A DNA stretch of 35,179 bases from Acidobacteriota bacterium (GTDB lineage Bacteria > Acidobacteriota > Vicinamibacteria > Marinacidobacterales > Marinacidobacteraceae): NCBI GenBank assembly GCA_022828085.1, contig JAJEIY010000001.1, positions 1 to 35,179 on the forward strand, given 5' to 3'. Each line of letters begins with the position of its first letter. Position 1 is the stretch's first letter. Both the position numbers and the translations under genes were made by a program. Below are positions 26,201-33,514 of this stretch, one piece after another. The notes under the pieces are model-generated. The model made no database searches and was not told where the DNA came from. It worked only from the letters and a program-made list of their open reading frames with translations.

Positions 26201-27487
26201 TATTGCACAGGTAACCAAGCGCTTACCAATGCTCTACTCCGGATCGTCCCGTCCGACCTCCACGACGCCCTCGGCCTCCGCAATGGGACCTGGGCAGACG
26301 GAGTCGCTGGGCCGGGCAGCCGTCTGGCGAAGGCGTCCCTTGACATCTGTGATGAGTACGTAAAGACGAAAAACATAAGAGACCAGTGTGTTCGGGACGA
26401 GAAGTTCTGGGAGGCAGGTCGCGCTACACAGCGAATGCGCACCATCGCGGACGAAGACTCCGTGCAGTTCCTCGCACGCAAGGCCGTCATCCCCAAATAC
26501 GGATTCCCGGTGGATGTCGTGGAGTTGCACACTGGGATCGCGAAGGCGGGCGAATCCGTCGAACTATCTCGGGATCTGGCTCTGGCAATCGCAGAGTACG
26601 CGCCGGATAGCCGCGTAGTGGCGAACAAACTGGAATGGAAATCGTGCGGTGTCCGACGGGTTGTGGGGAAGGAGCCGCGAGTCCGCGCATACGAGTATGA
26701 CGACCGAGGGAGCTTCCGGTGCGAGCCCGTGGTACAAGGGACTGCTCCTTCGAAGCTTGGTAAGAAGTACATCGTGCCGGAATTCGGATTCGTCACTCCG
26801 CTATGGCACAAACCTAAACCACCCGAGCGACGGAGTGAACGACTGTTCTCCACTCGTCCGTTCTTCAAGGGATTCGCGAAACCGGGCACGTCGGTGGAGG
26901 AGAGGCGGCTGTTCGGAATAGGCGTAACGCCGGCGGTTCCCGGAGAGTTGGTCGTCCTTTGTGAAGGAAGGAAAGGGAATGCGTTTTTGTTGTGTGATGT
27001 GTGCGGCAAGTCGCCGGAGATCGCCCGCAAGAACTCGGAGCGACAGCATCAAAACCCAGAGGGACGGCCGTGCGAGGGGATTCTTCGTAGATTCGCGCTT
27101 GGCCACGAACTGACCACCGATGTCGTGAAGGTGTGTTTTCCTCAGCCGCTAAACCAATGGGAACGCTACTCCCTCGGATATGCGTTGCTTCTCGGGGCCG
27201 CCGATGCCGTCGCGGTGCCGGAACGTGACCTCAACGTGACACTCGCCCCGGATGCGGTCGTGCTCTACGACGATGTTCCCGGCGGCGCCGGACTCGTAGC
27301 CCAACTGACAAATGAACGAAGCTTCCGTAGGGTCCTGGAGCGGGCCGGGGACCGCGTTTCGGGGGAATGCGGCTGTGACCGGAGCTGCTATGGCTGCCTG
27401 CGGAGCTACCGCAACCAGTTCGCGCATCCCCATCTCGATCGTCTTGTGGCGACGAAAGTGCTGGATGGCGCTCTCGCCACGCACTAG
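23213..27487 (+). CDS. Large DEAH-box helicase with zinc-ribbon insert and DUF1998 C-terminus (YprA/MrfA/DruE type)
   Basis: 1424 residues. GTG start at 23213, preceded by AGGAGG at 23201-23206. RecA1 carries a Q-like HVHQEQAI (89-96), Walker A GTASGKT (111-117), DEAH (257-260) and SAT (296-298). A long insert holds Cys pairs typical of zinc ribbons (LCRECGQHY, LCRHCGALG, ECARCGYTRG, later WECRICARV). RecA2 follows, with TTFEVGVDLGDLEVTFLRNV and motif VI Q900-RVGRAGRR. The C-terminus is DUF1998-like: LYDDVPGGAGLV, then a C-x-C-x3-C-x2-C cluster (CGCDRSCYGC, about 1386-1395). It is about twice the length of MrfA/YprA. Related helicases translocate on DNA in repair (MrfA) or phage defence (DISARM, Druantia). 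With the upstream protein it forms a two-gene module of atypical composition. Confidence 0.9.
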   Translation: MPHSREINSWVETLRSRYVSYLTTSFYFRDPKLRRSFRDSLGGEELRKGPFRELGRRFPQGINARKLAQEAFPAGAEPLFPALLDAPLHVHQEQAIRTAHMKDENVVVASGTASGKTECFLYPVLFSLFREHLAGTLTRPGVRAMVLYPMNALVNDQRERLGGLCRDLEDGGSNFRFTFGQYIGQTPYSARDRYRNGAERGRSALPGEMVFREDMWQTPPHILFTNYSMLEYLLIRPQDSPLFDDGRGELWRFLILDEAHAYRGAKGIEMAMLLRRVKERLYRGGRRHPFRCIATSATIASGHSEDDQRAVAQFAVSLFGEPFQHRGVVFGQHEKPQSEAERRLDVRRHHVFFRALEGAFLLYDQGEDRVVLNRASGNGQGGSEPVPLEIALCRECGQHYYVGKEANGRLVEAVRDPSRPDFGVDFYAPVPRETARLSLCRHCGALGRGVPGCGCGAEIGVEKCPNRPNQPDQMRECARCGYTRGGIGDPVQEIVHGADGPNAVLATAVHGLLPPDARKILAFADSRQDAAFFAWYAEESYTTLRDRNLMLRALRMQGTTRIPRADAGLSIADLGHRLAGLRQRCGVDAPSDTAETTLRRAHEMAYAEAVTEDSRLSLSGVGLAHWSVQLPAGLTPPQEMLCPPWDLTPHEATDVLQILLSLFWSNGAIALPDGPEFPTWKEVSRRPPYAFVGTAPRGRKNVREWGGPQSGAVRHLLPRFLRDREYSGDDKHSAAQELMKTIWRVLMAHHEQSPEGQRLLERTGRGGAFRLRGEWLRVRTLEPSELWECRICARVTAYNVQGVCVRNRCPGTLGVADSERLRQNHYRLLYEVRDLPPTMTAAEHTAQLADDEARTRQAEFKGGSVNLLSSSTTFEVGVDLGDLEVTFLRNVPPEPFNYAQRVGRAGRRQRPGLALTYCRRSPHDLHYFSKHDTLIDGKVVPPRLVVRNPTIVTRHMTAVALSEFFRDQENRHRFQSVAAFMGGDWSAPSAAYSLKRYCTGNQALTNALLRIVPSDLHDALGLRNGTWADGVAGPGSRLAKASLDICDEYVKTKNIRDQCVRDEKFWEAGRATQRMRTIADEDSVQFLARKAVIPKYGFPVDVVELHTGIAKAGESVELSRDLALAIAEYAPDSRVVANKLEWKSCGVRRVVGKEPRVRAYEYDDRGSFRCEPVVQGTAPSKLGKKYIVPEFGFVTPLWHKPKPPERRSERLFSTRPFFKGFAKPGTSVEERRLFGIGVTPAVPGELVVLCEGRKGNAFLLCDVCGKSPEIARKNSERQHQNPEGRPCEGILRRFALGHELTTDVVKVCFPQPLNQWERYSLGYALLLGAADAVAVPERDLNVTLAPDAVVLYDDVPGGAGLVAQLTNERSFRRVLERAGDRVSGECGCDRSCYGCLRSYRNQFAHPHLDRLVATKVLDGALATH

Positions 27488-27510
27488 GGTAGGCTGACCC
27501 TGGAACCGAT

Positions 27511-28119
27511 GTGACTGTGGTACGTCCCACTCTGACGGACCGGTCGTTCGGGATTCGCTGGATCCTCGCCAGCGCGGTCGGGATGGCCGTGGCTGCCGCG
27601 GTGGCCCGGCCTCTTTCCTATCTGGTGGGGGGTGCGGCGCACGAGGCGCTCGGACCGGTCTTCGGAGAGGCCATTGTGGGCGTGGTGGCGGGAGGCGGGA
27701 CGCTCGGGGGCGTGGCGCTGGCGCAGTGGCCGCTGCTACGCGGCCGGGTCGACTGGGCTGGCCGCTGGCCGGCGGCGGGGGCCGCCGGAGGCGCGGCGGG
27801 GGCGGCGGCCGGCTTTGGCGCACTGGCCGGCCTGACTCTGCTGGGAGCCGAGGTGCTGGGCGCGGCGGCGGTGCTGGTCTTCGGGATCGCGGCCTTCCTC
27901 CGCGCACACACCCTGGTGTTGGGAGGGCACGTCTCCCGTCCCATGTGGCTCGCCGGGGGCTGTGCCGCCGGGTTCCTGGGAGCCGCGCTGGTCACGATGG
28001 CGGTGGGCTCGTTCTCGGGACTCGACGGCGAGAGCCCGCTGTTCGGCGCCCTCTTCGGCGCCATGTACGGATGGGTCACCGTGCTTGTGCTCGGGCGACT
28101 GGTGCGGGACAGCGGTTAG
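27511..28119 (+). CDS. Polytopic membrane protein of unknown function
   Basis: 202 residues with about five or six Ala/Gly/Leu/Val-rich membrane segments and very GC-rich codons, unlike the helicase gene just before it. GTG at 27511 is the apparent start. No conserved functional motif is seen. It starts 23 bp after the helicase stop, but its composition suggests it belongs to the ordinary chromosome rather than to the helicase module. Confidence 0.6.
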   Translation: MTVVRPTLTDRSFGIRWILASAVGMAVAAAVARPLSYLVGGAAHEALGPVFGEAIVGVVAGGGTLGGVALAQWPLLRGRVDWAGRWPAAGAAGGAAGAAAGFGALAGLTLLGAEVLGAAAVLVFGIAAFLRAHTLVLGGHVSRPMWLAGGCAAGFLGAALVTMAVGSFSGLDGESPLFGALFGAMYGWVTVLVLGRLVRDSG

Positions 28120-28173
28120 CGGCGCCTTTCATCGCGGCCTGCGCCGCCATCCGATGTTGACTGACAGGGGCGA

Positions 28174-28194
28174 TTCGACTAGTGTTCGACTAGT
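28174..28194. promoter_or_regulatory. Probable operator of the Phd/VapC pair
   Basis: TTCGACTAGT occurs at 28174-28183 and 28185-28194, exactly 11 bp apart (one helical turn). Each copy contains the palindrome ACTAGT. It lies 20 bp upstream of the antitoxin ATG, where autorepressing antitoxins bind. Confidence 0.6.
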
Positions 28195-28213
28195 CTAATT
28201 GGCGGACACGATC

Positions 28214-28462
28214 ATGGAAATCGGAGCCTACGAGGCCAAAACGCATCTACCGAGGCTATTGGAACGGGTTCGGCAGGGCGAGCGGTTCACCATCACGAAA
28301 CACGGTACGCCGATCGCGGAACTGCGCCCCGTCCACACCCGGTCACGCGACGAGATTCAAGCGGCAATTGATTGGTTGGCCGAGTTTCGGGCAGCACACG
28401 CCTCCGGCACCCCGACGGTCCGGGAGTTGCTGCGAGAGGCGCGTGCGGCGCGCAAGCCTTGA
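28214..28462 (+). CDS. Phd/YefM-type antitoxin
   Basis: 82 residues from the ATG at 28214; a TTG at 28199 would add five residues. The N-terminal domain shows the prevent-host-death pattern: MEIGAYEAKTHLPRLLERV, then GERFTITKHGTPIAELRPV. The basic C-terminal half (to ARAARKP) would wrap the toxin. The stop overlaps the toxin start (TGATG), so the pair is translationally coupled. It probably binds the TTCGACTAGT repeat just upstream. Confidence 0.9.
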   Translation: MEIGAYEAKTHLPRLLERVRQGERFTITKHGTPIAELRPVHTRSRDEIQAAIDWLAEFRAAHASGTPTVRELLREARAARKP

Positions 28463-28872
28463 TGCCGTTCGTTCTGGATTGCTCCGTCACGATGGCGTGG
28501 ATCCTTCCGGACGAGGCGGATTCCGGGGCGGAGGCGCTCGGGGAGTCGCTCGTGGAGACCACGGCGCTCGTGCCGGCGCTGTGGCCGATCGAGGTTGCCA
28601 ACGTCTTGCTGGTGGCGACCCGGCGGGGACGGATCGAGGAGGAGGCTTGGCCCCAGCTCCTCGACCGGCTCGCGGCGCTGCCCATCGAAACGGACCCGGA
28701 GACCGGGGTTCGCGCCTGGACGGACTCGCTGCGGGTAGCGCGTGACCACCAGCTCTCGGTATATGACGCCGCATATCTCGAACTCGCGATGCGGCGGCGG
28801 ATCCCGCTCGCGACGCTCGACGGCGACCTGGGCACCGCGGCTCGCCGCGCCGGAGTCCGGGTTCTGCCCTGA
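28462..28872 (+). CDS. VapC-type PIN-domain toxin
   Basis: 136 residues with the PIN acidic residues at D6 (FVLDCSVTMAW), E44 (WPIEVANVLL), D102 (VYDAAYLELAM) and D120/D122 (LATLDGDL). PIN toxins are Mg2+-dependent ribonucleases that cut tRNA or rRNA. It is coupled to the Phd-type antitoxin and convergent with the FAD enzyme gene, whose stop lies 48 bp away. Confidence 0.92.
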   Translation: MPFVLDCSVTMAWILPDEADSGAEALGESLVETTALVPALWPIEVANVLLVATRRGRIEEEAWPQLLDRLAALPIETDPETGVRAWTDSLRVARDHQLSVYDAAYLELAMRRRIPLATLDGDLGTAARRAGVRVLP

Positions 28873-28920
28873 CCGAGCCGGGGTAGACCCGCGCGTCGGT
28901 GTCGGTCCTGGTGGCGCCTG

Positions 28921-30174
28921 CTAGGGCGTAAACGGCGCCAGGTCCACGCTCGGCTCGTCGCCGTCGGCAAGTTGCTGGACCAGCCGGCCGGTGCCGAGCG
29001 ACTGGGTGAAGCCCAGCATCCCGTGGCCGGCCGCGACCAGTAACCCGTCCCTGCCGGGCGGCCGCCCGATCAGTGGCACGCTGGTGGGGGTGAGCGGCCG
29101 GATACCGGCCCACGCGACCTCGTCCTCCAGCGGGACCCGCGCCGCGAGCCCCGCCTGTCCGCCGGCGATGACGGCGCGGTAACGCCGGTCGTTGAGGCCC
29201 GGGTCGTAGCCGGCGAGTTCCAGGGTGCCCGCGAAGCGCACCACGTCCTGGAGCGGGGTGATGATGACCTTGCGTTCCGCCACCGTCACGGGAATTGAAG
29301 GGACTCCCTCGAACGTCCGGACCGTGGCGCTGTACCCCTTCGCCGGCTGGATGGGAAGGCGAACGCCGGCGGTGCGCGCGAGCAGGGGGGAGTGGGCGCC
29401 GAGCGCGAGGACCGTCTCGTCGGCGGTGCGCTCCTCCCGGACTCCGTCGCCGGTCTGGACCTCGACCCCGGAGACGCGGTTTCCCTCCCGGAGGAGCCGC
29501 AGCGCCTGAACTCCGGTCTCCACCCGGACCCCCTGCCGCTTCAGGGTGGCGGCCAGCGACTCCGCGAAACCGAGGCTCGATCCGTGGGCGTCACCGTGGA
29601 GGAAGATCGCGGCCCGCACCGCGGCGGAGAGCGTGGGTTCCCGCTCGCGGGCGGCATCGCCCCCGAGGAAGTCCACGGGAAAACGGTTCCGCCGCAGTTC
29701 CTCGGCCTCCTCCCGGGCGCGCGCCACCCCCGCTTCGGTCACGAAAGCCCAGTAGCCGCCGCGCCGCTCGAAGTAGAAGTCGGCGTCGCCGCGTTCGCGG
29801 ACCTCTTCGAAGAGCTGGAGACTCAGCGAGGACACCGAGCGGATGGCCCGGAAACTCTCGCGGGAGCGGGCGAGGGTGCAGGCCCGGGTGAATCCGAGCA
29901 GCCATCCGGGCAGGGACGGGTCGAGCCGGAAGCGGATGTGGAACGGGCTGTCCTCCCGGAGCATCCACCGAAGCGCCTTGCTGAGCACCCCCGGTCCGGG
30001 AAGCGGTTGGGAATGGGCGGGGCACAGCAGCCCGGCGGTGCCCCAGGAGCAGCCGTGGCCGGGCTCGCCCCGGTCGACGACGGTGACCTCCCAACCCGCG
30101 CGGCGCAGGAAATAGGCGCAGGACAGGCCGATGACACCCGCGCCGAGGACGAGGGCGGTACGGTCAGCGCGCAC
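28921..30174 (-). CDS. FAD-dependent D-amino-acid dehydrogenase/oxidase family protein (DadA-like)
   Basis: 417 residues from a GTG at 30174. The N-terminal Rossmann motif GAGVIG (11-16) with VTVVDRGEPG binds FAD ADP. The DAO fold continues through GCSWGTAGLLCP, a substrate domain, PIQPAKGYSATV, and the C-terminal FAD-contacting GIRPLTPTSVPLIGR with AAGHGMLGFT. It matches DadA-type enzymes that oxidise D-amino acids in the membrane electron chain; other imino-acid substrates are possible. It is probably transcribed alone or with the upstream coiled-coil protein gene. Confidence 0.9.
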   Translation of the reverse strand: MRADRTALVLGAGVIGLSCAYFLRRAGWEVTVVDRGEPGHGCSWGTAGLLCPAHSQPLPGPGVLSKALRWMLREDSPFHIRFRLDPSLPGWLLGFTRACTLARSRESFRAIRSVSSLSLQLFEEVRERGDADFYFERRGGYWAFVTEAGVARAREEAEELRRNRFPVDFLGGDAAREREPTLSAAVRAAIFLHGDAHGSSLGFAESLAATLKRQGVRVETGVQALRLLREGNRVSGVEVQTGDGVREERTADETVLALGAHSPLLARTAGVRLPIQPAKGYSATVRTFEGVPSIPVTVAERKVIITPLQDVVRFAGTLELAGYDPGLNDRRYRAVIAGGQAGLAARVPLEDEVAWAGIRPLTPTSVPLIGRPPGRDGLLVAAGHGMLGFTQSLGTGRLVQQLADGDEPSVDLAPFTP

Positions 30175-30306
30175 GGATGCGACCTGTCTCCGAGGGAGCG
30201 AAGGGAGCTTTCGGGGTACGGCCTCGGCGGGCTGGTGGCGCGGGGATCAGTTCGCGGCCCGAAGCACGCGGCAGTGGCGAATTCGCATCACTGTTTCCAC
30301 CGCGGA

Positions 30307-30609
30307 TCACCGCGTCTTCACGTCGAATTGCCTGGAGGTTTCCTCCCGGAGACGGGAAACGTCCTGCCGGACGGTTGCCACATCGTCGCGCAGGGCGCGG
30401 ACGCTCCCCCGCAACTCACCAATGTCCTGGCGGATCTCCCGCAGAGCAACCTCGACGCCGCGCAGGTCGTCCGTCATGTCGAGGATGGCATTGCCGATGA
30501 AGAACAGGCCGGCGACACCCCCCGCGAGCAGCACGAGGATGACCGAGACGACGAACAGTCCGATGTCGGAGAAGCGGCCCCGGGAGGAGTTCTTCGCCGG
30601 CAACGTCAT
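30307..30609 (-). CDS. Single-pass membrane protein with periplasmic coiled coil
   Basis: 100 residues. A hydrophobic segment (about 15-40, IGLFVVSVILVLLAGGVAGL) is followed by a heptad-patterned helix to about residue 95, with many Arg, Asp and Glu (ALREIRQDIGELRGSVRALR). The ATG at 30609 has only a weak binding site. It is unidentified but clearly protein-like, and could be a small structural or scaffold protein. Confidence 0.65.
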   Translation of the reverse strand: MTLPAKNSSRGRFSDIGLFVVSVILVLLAGGVAGLFFIGNAILDMTDDLRGVEVALREIRQDIGELRGSVRALRDDVATVRQDVSRLREETSRQFDVKTR

Positions 30610-30731
30610 TGTCAGGGTCCCTAGGGTCCACTCCGCGTCTCCGCGAGTATAGGTGTGCGGTTTCGAAGCTCCACGCGTCGCAGGACGCGTCGTGCTCCGG
30701 CTCTGTGGGGTCCCGGCGGAGATCGCGACGC

Positions 30732-31232
30732 CTACCCGTCGCGGTCGTCGGCGGAGGGGCCGTAGGGACCCGGCACCGCGATCCCGAGCAGCCGGTAGTA
30801 GACGCTGAGCTGGCCGCGGTGGTGGACCAGGTGGCTCAGGATGTAGTTGCGGATGGCGTCCTCGCGGGTTCTTTCCTCCAGCACCTCTCCGTTCATCAGC
30901 ATCCGCCAACTGCCGCGGAGTTGCTCGTCGGAGCGTCCCCCGAGCCGCTCAAGGAATTCCCTACTGATCCGCTCGTGGTTGTCCAGCAGTTCGGCGCGGG
31001 TGTTCCACGTGGGCGGCCGATAGTTGGCGGTCGCGAAGTCGAAGTCCGCGGTCTCGAGAATGGTGGAGCACCAGTCCGGGGATTCCACGACATGGGCCGC
31101 CAGCCGCCCGAGGGACATGGACTTGTCATGTGGCTTCCAGTCGGCCTTCTCATCCTCGAACCTCTCGAGAAACCGGCGGGTGCGGCCCGCTTCTTCCCGG
31201 AACTCGGCGGCGAAGGTGTCGGCAATGGTCAT
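30732..31232 (-). CDS. DinB family protein
   Basis: 166 residues forming a four-helix bundle of the DinB/YfiT type. The metal-binding His positions are H47 (RLAAHVVESP) and H134 with H138 (LSHLVHHRGQLSVYYRLLG). Family members include bacillithiol or mycothiol S-transferases and damage-inducible proteins of unknown function. It lies 23 bp downstream of the VapC gene stop on the same strand. Confidence 0.9.
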   Translation of the reverse strand: MTIADTFAAEFREEAGRTRRFLERFEDEKADWKPHDKSMSLGRLAAHVVESPDWCSTILETADFDFATANYRPPTWNTRAELLDNHERISREFLERLGGRSDEQLRGSWRMLMNGEVLEERTREDAIRNYILSHLVHHRGQLSVYYRLLGIAVPGPYGPSADDRDG

Positions 31233-31254
31233 CGGGCAGGTGCTCCCTTCGCCG

Positions 31255-31671
31255 TCAGTCTAGAGCGGCCTCCGCCGGCCGCAGCCAGTTCTCGACCCGC
31301 AGGCCCGGCACCCGCCTGAACTCCGGCTCGTTGTTCGTTACCAGCGTCGCGTCCAGGCTGCGGGCGTGCGCGGCGATCAAGAGGTCGAGGGGGCCGATCA
31401 ACTCGCCCCGGCGGCTGAGCTCTTGCCGGATCTCGCTGTAGTCGGCCGCCGCCTCCTGGTCGAACGGCGCGACATCCAGGTCACGGCACAAGAGCTCCAG
31501 GCGTTTCTCGCCCGCGCGTCGGTGCGCTGAGCGCTCCAGCCCGAAACGGAGTTCGGCATACGTAACGGCGGAGATTCCGGTCTCCCTTGCGTGGCCCCGG
31601 AACGGCGCACGAGGTGCGCTCCGGTCCCGGAGCAAATGGACGCAGACATCCGTGTCCAGCATGAAGTTCAC
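31255..31671 (-). CDS. VapC-type PIN-domain toxin (second copy)
   Basis: 138 residues. The GTG at 31671 overlaps the antitoxin stop (GTGA), so it is chosen over the ATG at 31662. PIN residues are D6 (MLDTDVCVHLLRD), E40 (VTYAELRFGLERS), D96 (IGPLDLLIAAHA) and the TNNEPEF segment near 112. This is the FitB/VapC-like subtype, different in sequence from the VapC at 28462. It is a predicted ribonuclease toxin. Confidence 0.93.
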   Translation of the reverse strand: MNFMLDTDVCVHLLRDRSAPRAPFRGHARETGISAVTYAELRFGLERSAHRRAGEKRLELLCRDLDVAPFDQEAAADYSEIRQELSRRGELIGPLDLLIAAHARSLDATLVTNNEPEFRRVPGLRVENWLRPAEAALD

Positions 31672-31910
31672 AGCTTGAGGTCCCGCTCCTGATGAGGAGG
31701 CTGCTCCCCATCGGGCCACGATCCGAGTCCCGGGGCGTCGAAGAAAGCGTCCCAATCCTTGCCCCGCGGTCGCAGAATGACGTCACGCCCACGCTTCAGG
31801 ACCTCCACCTCTGACGCCTCGAAACGACACGGTTTGGGCAGGCGCACCGCCTGGCTGCGACCGTTCCAGAAGACTTTGGCGACCCCTCGATAAACAACTT
31901 CCTCTGCCAT
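31668..31910 (-). CDS. VapB-type AbrB-fold antitoxin
   Basis: 80 residues; AGGAGGG lies 6 bp before the ATG at 31910. The swapped-hairpin AbrB/SpoVT fold is recognisable in AKVFWNGRSQAVRLPKPCRF followed by VEVLKRGRDVILRPRG. The C-terminal tail (WDAFFDAPGL, common in VapB) binds the toxin. It overlaps the toxin gene by 4 bp. It probably represses itself at the palindrome 27 bp upstream. Confidence 0.92.
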   Translation of the reverse strand: MAEEVVYRGVAKVFWNGRSQAVRLPKPCRFEASEVEVLKRGRDVILRPRGKDWDAFFDAPGLGSWPDGEQPPHQERDLKL

Positions 31911-31936
31911 GGATCCCTCCTGGTTGTGTCGTGCAG

Positions 31937-31950
31937 TATATCGCGATATA
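31937..31950. promoter_or_regulatory. Palindromic operator candidate of the VapBC pair
   Basis: TATATCGCGATATA is a perfect 14-bp palindrome and very AT-rich for this genome. It lies between divergent vapB and the esterase gene, 27 bp upstream of the vapB start, and probably overlaps the vapB promoter. Confidence 0.6.
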
Positions 31951-32005
31951 TACCGTGCGGTCGGCGCGCGCCTGCCTGGCAGCTCACGAAGTAGCATCCC
32001 GCGCC

Positions 32006-32803
32006 ATGCGCGTCGTTCTTCTCGGTTTGGCGCTGGCGCTGTTGCCGGTCTCCACGGCTTCCGCCGCGTCCGGGCGGGTCCTTCCCCGGACCACGGAACT
32101 GGACGGTCGAAGCTACGCCTGGCAGGTCTTCGTACCCGCCGCCGTGCTGTCCGGCGACGAAACGAATCCCCCGGTCATCCTGTTCCTGCACGGCAACGGA
32201 CAGACGGGAACCGACGGCCTGCGGCAGACCGAGATCGGGCTGCCCGCGGTGCTTCGGGAGCGCTCCGATTTCCCCGCGCTGGTGGTGATGCCCCAGACGC
32301 CGCGGGGCGCCTGGTGGGGGACCCCGGAGATCGAGCGCATGGCGCTCGCCGCCCTCGACGCGGCGACCGCCGAGTTCGGCGGCGATCCCGAGCGGACGTA
32401 CCTCACCGGGCTGTCGCTCGGCGGTTACGGGACCTGGGCGCTCGCCTATCGGCACCCGGAGCGGTTTGCGGCGCTCGTCCCCGTCTGCGGCGGCATCACC
32501 ACGCGGCGGACCAGGATTCCCGTGCCCGACTGGCATCCGTCGGCCACGCACCCGGAAGATCCCTGGGCGGAGACGGCGCGGGTCGTCGCGGGCATTCCGG
32601 CCTGGGTGTTCCACGGCGCGAACGACCGGCGGGTGCCGGCGGACGAGTCCCGGCGCATGGTGGCGGCGCTCGAAGCCGCGGGAGCCCGGCCCCGCTACAC
32701 CGAATACCCCGGAGTGGGGCACGACTCGTGGGTCCCCGCCTACCGCGAAGAGGGCCTCTACGAATGGCTCTTCCGCCAGCGCCGGAGCGACTCCCCCCGC
32801 TGA
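32006..32803 (+). CDS. Secreted alpha/beta-hydrolase (esterase/polyhydroxybutyrate-depolymerase-like)
   Basis: 265 residues with a signal peptide (MRVVLLGLALALLPVSTASA). The oxyanion-side LFLHGNGQTG, nucleophile elbow G135-L-S137-L-G-G, acid D207 in HGANDRRVP and H239 in PGVGHDSW complete the Ser-Asp-His triad. This is the layout of feruloyl-esterase, PHB-depolymerase and phospholipase-like enzymes. The substrate is unknown. It is divergent from vapB and 27 bp upstream of trmB. Confidence 0.9.
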   Translation: MRVVLLGLALALLPVSTASAASGRVLPRTTELDGRSYAWQVFVPAAVLSGDETNPPVILFLHGNGQTGTDGLRQTEIGLPAVLRERSDFPALVVMPQTPRGAWWGTPEIERMALAALDAATAEFGGDPERTYLTGLSLGGYGTWALAYRHPERFAALVPVCGGITTRRTRIPVPDWHPSATHPEDPWAETARVVAGIPAWVFHGANDRRVPADESRRMVAALEAAGARPRYTEYPGVGHDSWVPAYREEGLYEWLFRQRRSDSPR

Positions 32804-32830
32804 AAGGACCGACGAGCAGCGCTCCCGGCC

Positions 32831-33514
32831 ATGGGCCGTAGCCACGTCCGCACCCGCCGGGACGCGGATCCGGCTGGGTACGGATTCGACCTGGAGTCGG
32901 TGGGACGTCCTTTCGATCCGCGAGGGCTGTTCGAAGGGGTCCCGGGCGAGGCGCCTCTCGAAGTGGAGATCGGATCGGGGAAGGGATCGTTCCTGGTCGC
33001 CGAGTCGGAGCTGCGTCCGGACACGCTGTTCGTGGGCGTCGAGCGCGCCCGCCGCTACTGGCTCTACGCCGCCGACCGGCTGCGGCGGCGGGGGCGGCCG
33101 AACGCCCGGATCGTCCGCGGGGACGCCCGGGAAGTGCTTGAGGCGATGCCGGAAGGATCGGTCGCCGGGCTGCACATGTATTTCCCGGACCCCTGGCCGA
33201 AACGGCGGCACGCGCACCGGCGCCTGCTGATCCAGCCCGAATTCCTCAGCGCCTGTGAGCGGGTGCTGGCCGCCGGGGCCCCGTTCCGGGTCGTGACCGA
33301 CGACCCCGGCTACTTCGATCAGATCGAAGCGGCGCTGGCGGCGCGGCCGAAGCTGGTCCGCAGCCGCTACGAACCGCCCGCTTCGGCGAACGAGGGGGAA
33401 CTCGCCGGATCCAACTTCGAGCGCAAGTATCGGCTGGAAGGCCGCCGGATTCAGGCTGCGGCCGTCGTTCGTTCAGCGGACGAAGACGACGCTCTCGCGG
33501 ACGAACAGGCCTGA
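32831..33514 (+). CDS. trmB: tRNA (guanine-N7)-methyltransferase
   Basis: 227 residues. The S-adenosylmethionine site is EIGSGKG (46-52) with E71 in VGVERARRYW. The family hallmark FPDPWPKRRH is at 118-127, and SNFERKYRLEGR near the end contacts the tRNA. It methylates G46 of tRNA variable loops. Its last 42 bp overlap the 3' end of the convergent permease gene. The ATG at 32831 has no strong binding site. Confidence 0.95.
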   Translation: MGRSHVRTRRDADPAGYGFDLESVGRPFDPRGLFEGVPGEAPLEVEIGSGKGSFLVAESELRPDTLFVGVERARRYWLYAADRLRRRGRPNARIVRGDAREVLEAMPEGSVAGLHMYFPDPWPKRRHAHRRLLIQPEFLSACERVLAAGAPFRVVTDDPGYFDQIEAALAARPKLVRSRYEPPASANEGELAGSNFERKYRLEGRRIQAAAVVRSADEDDALADEQA

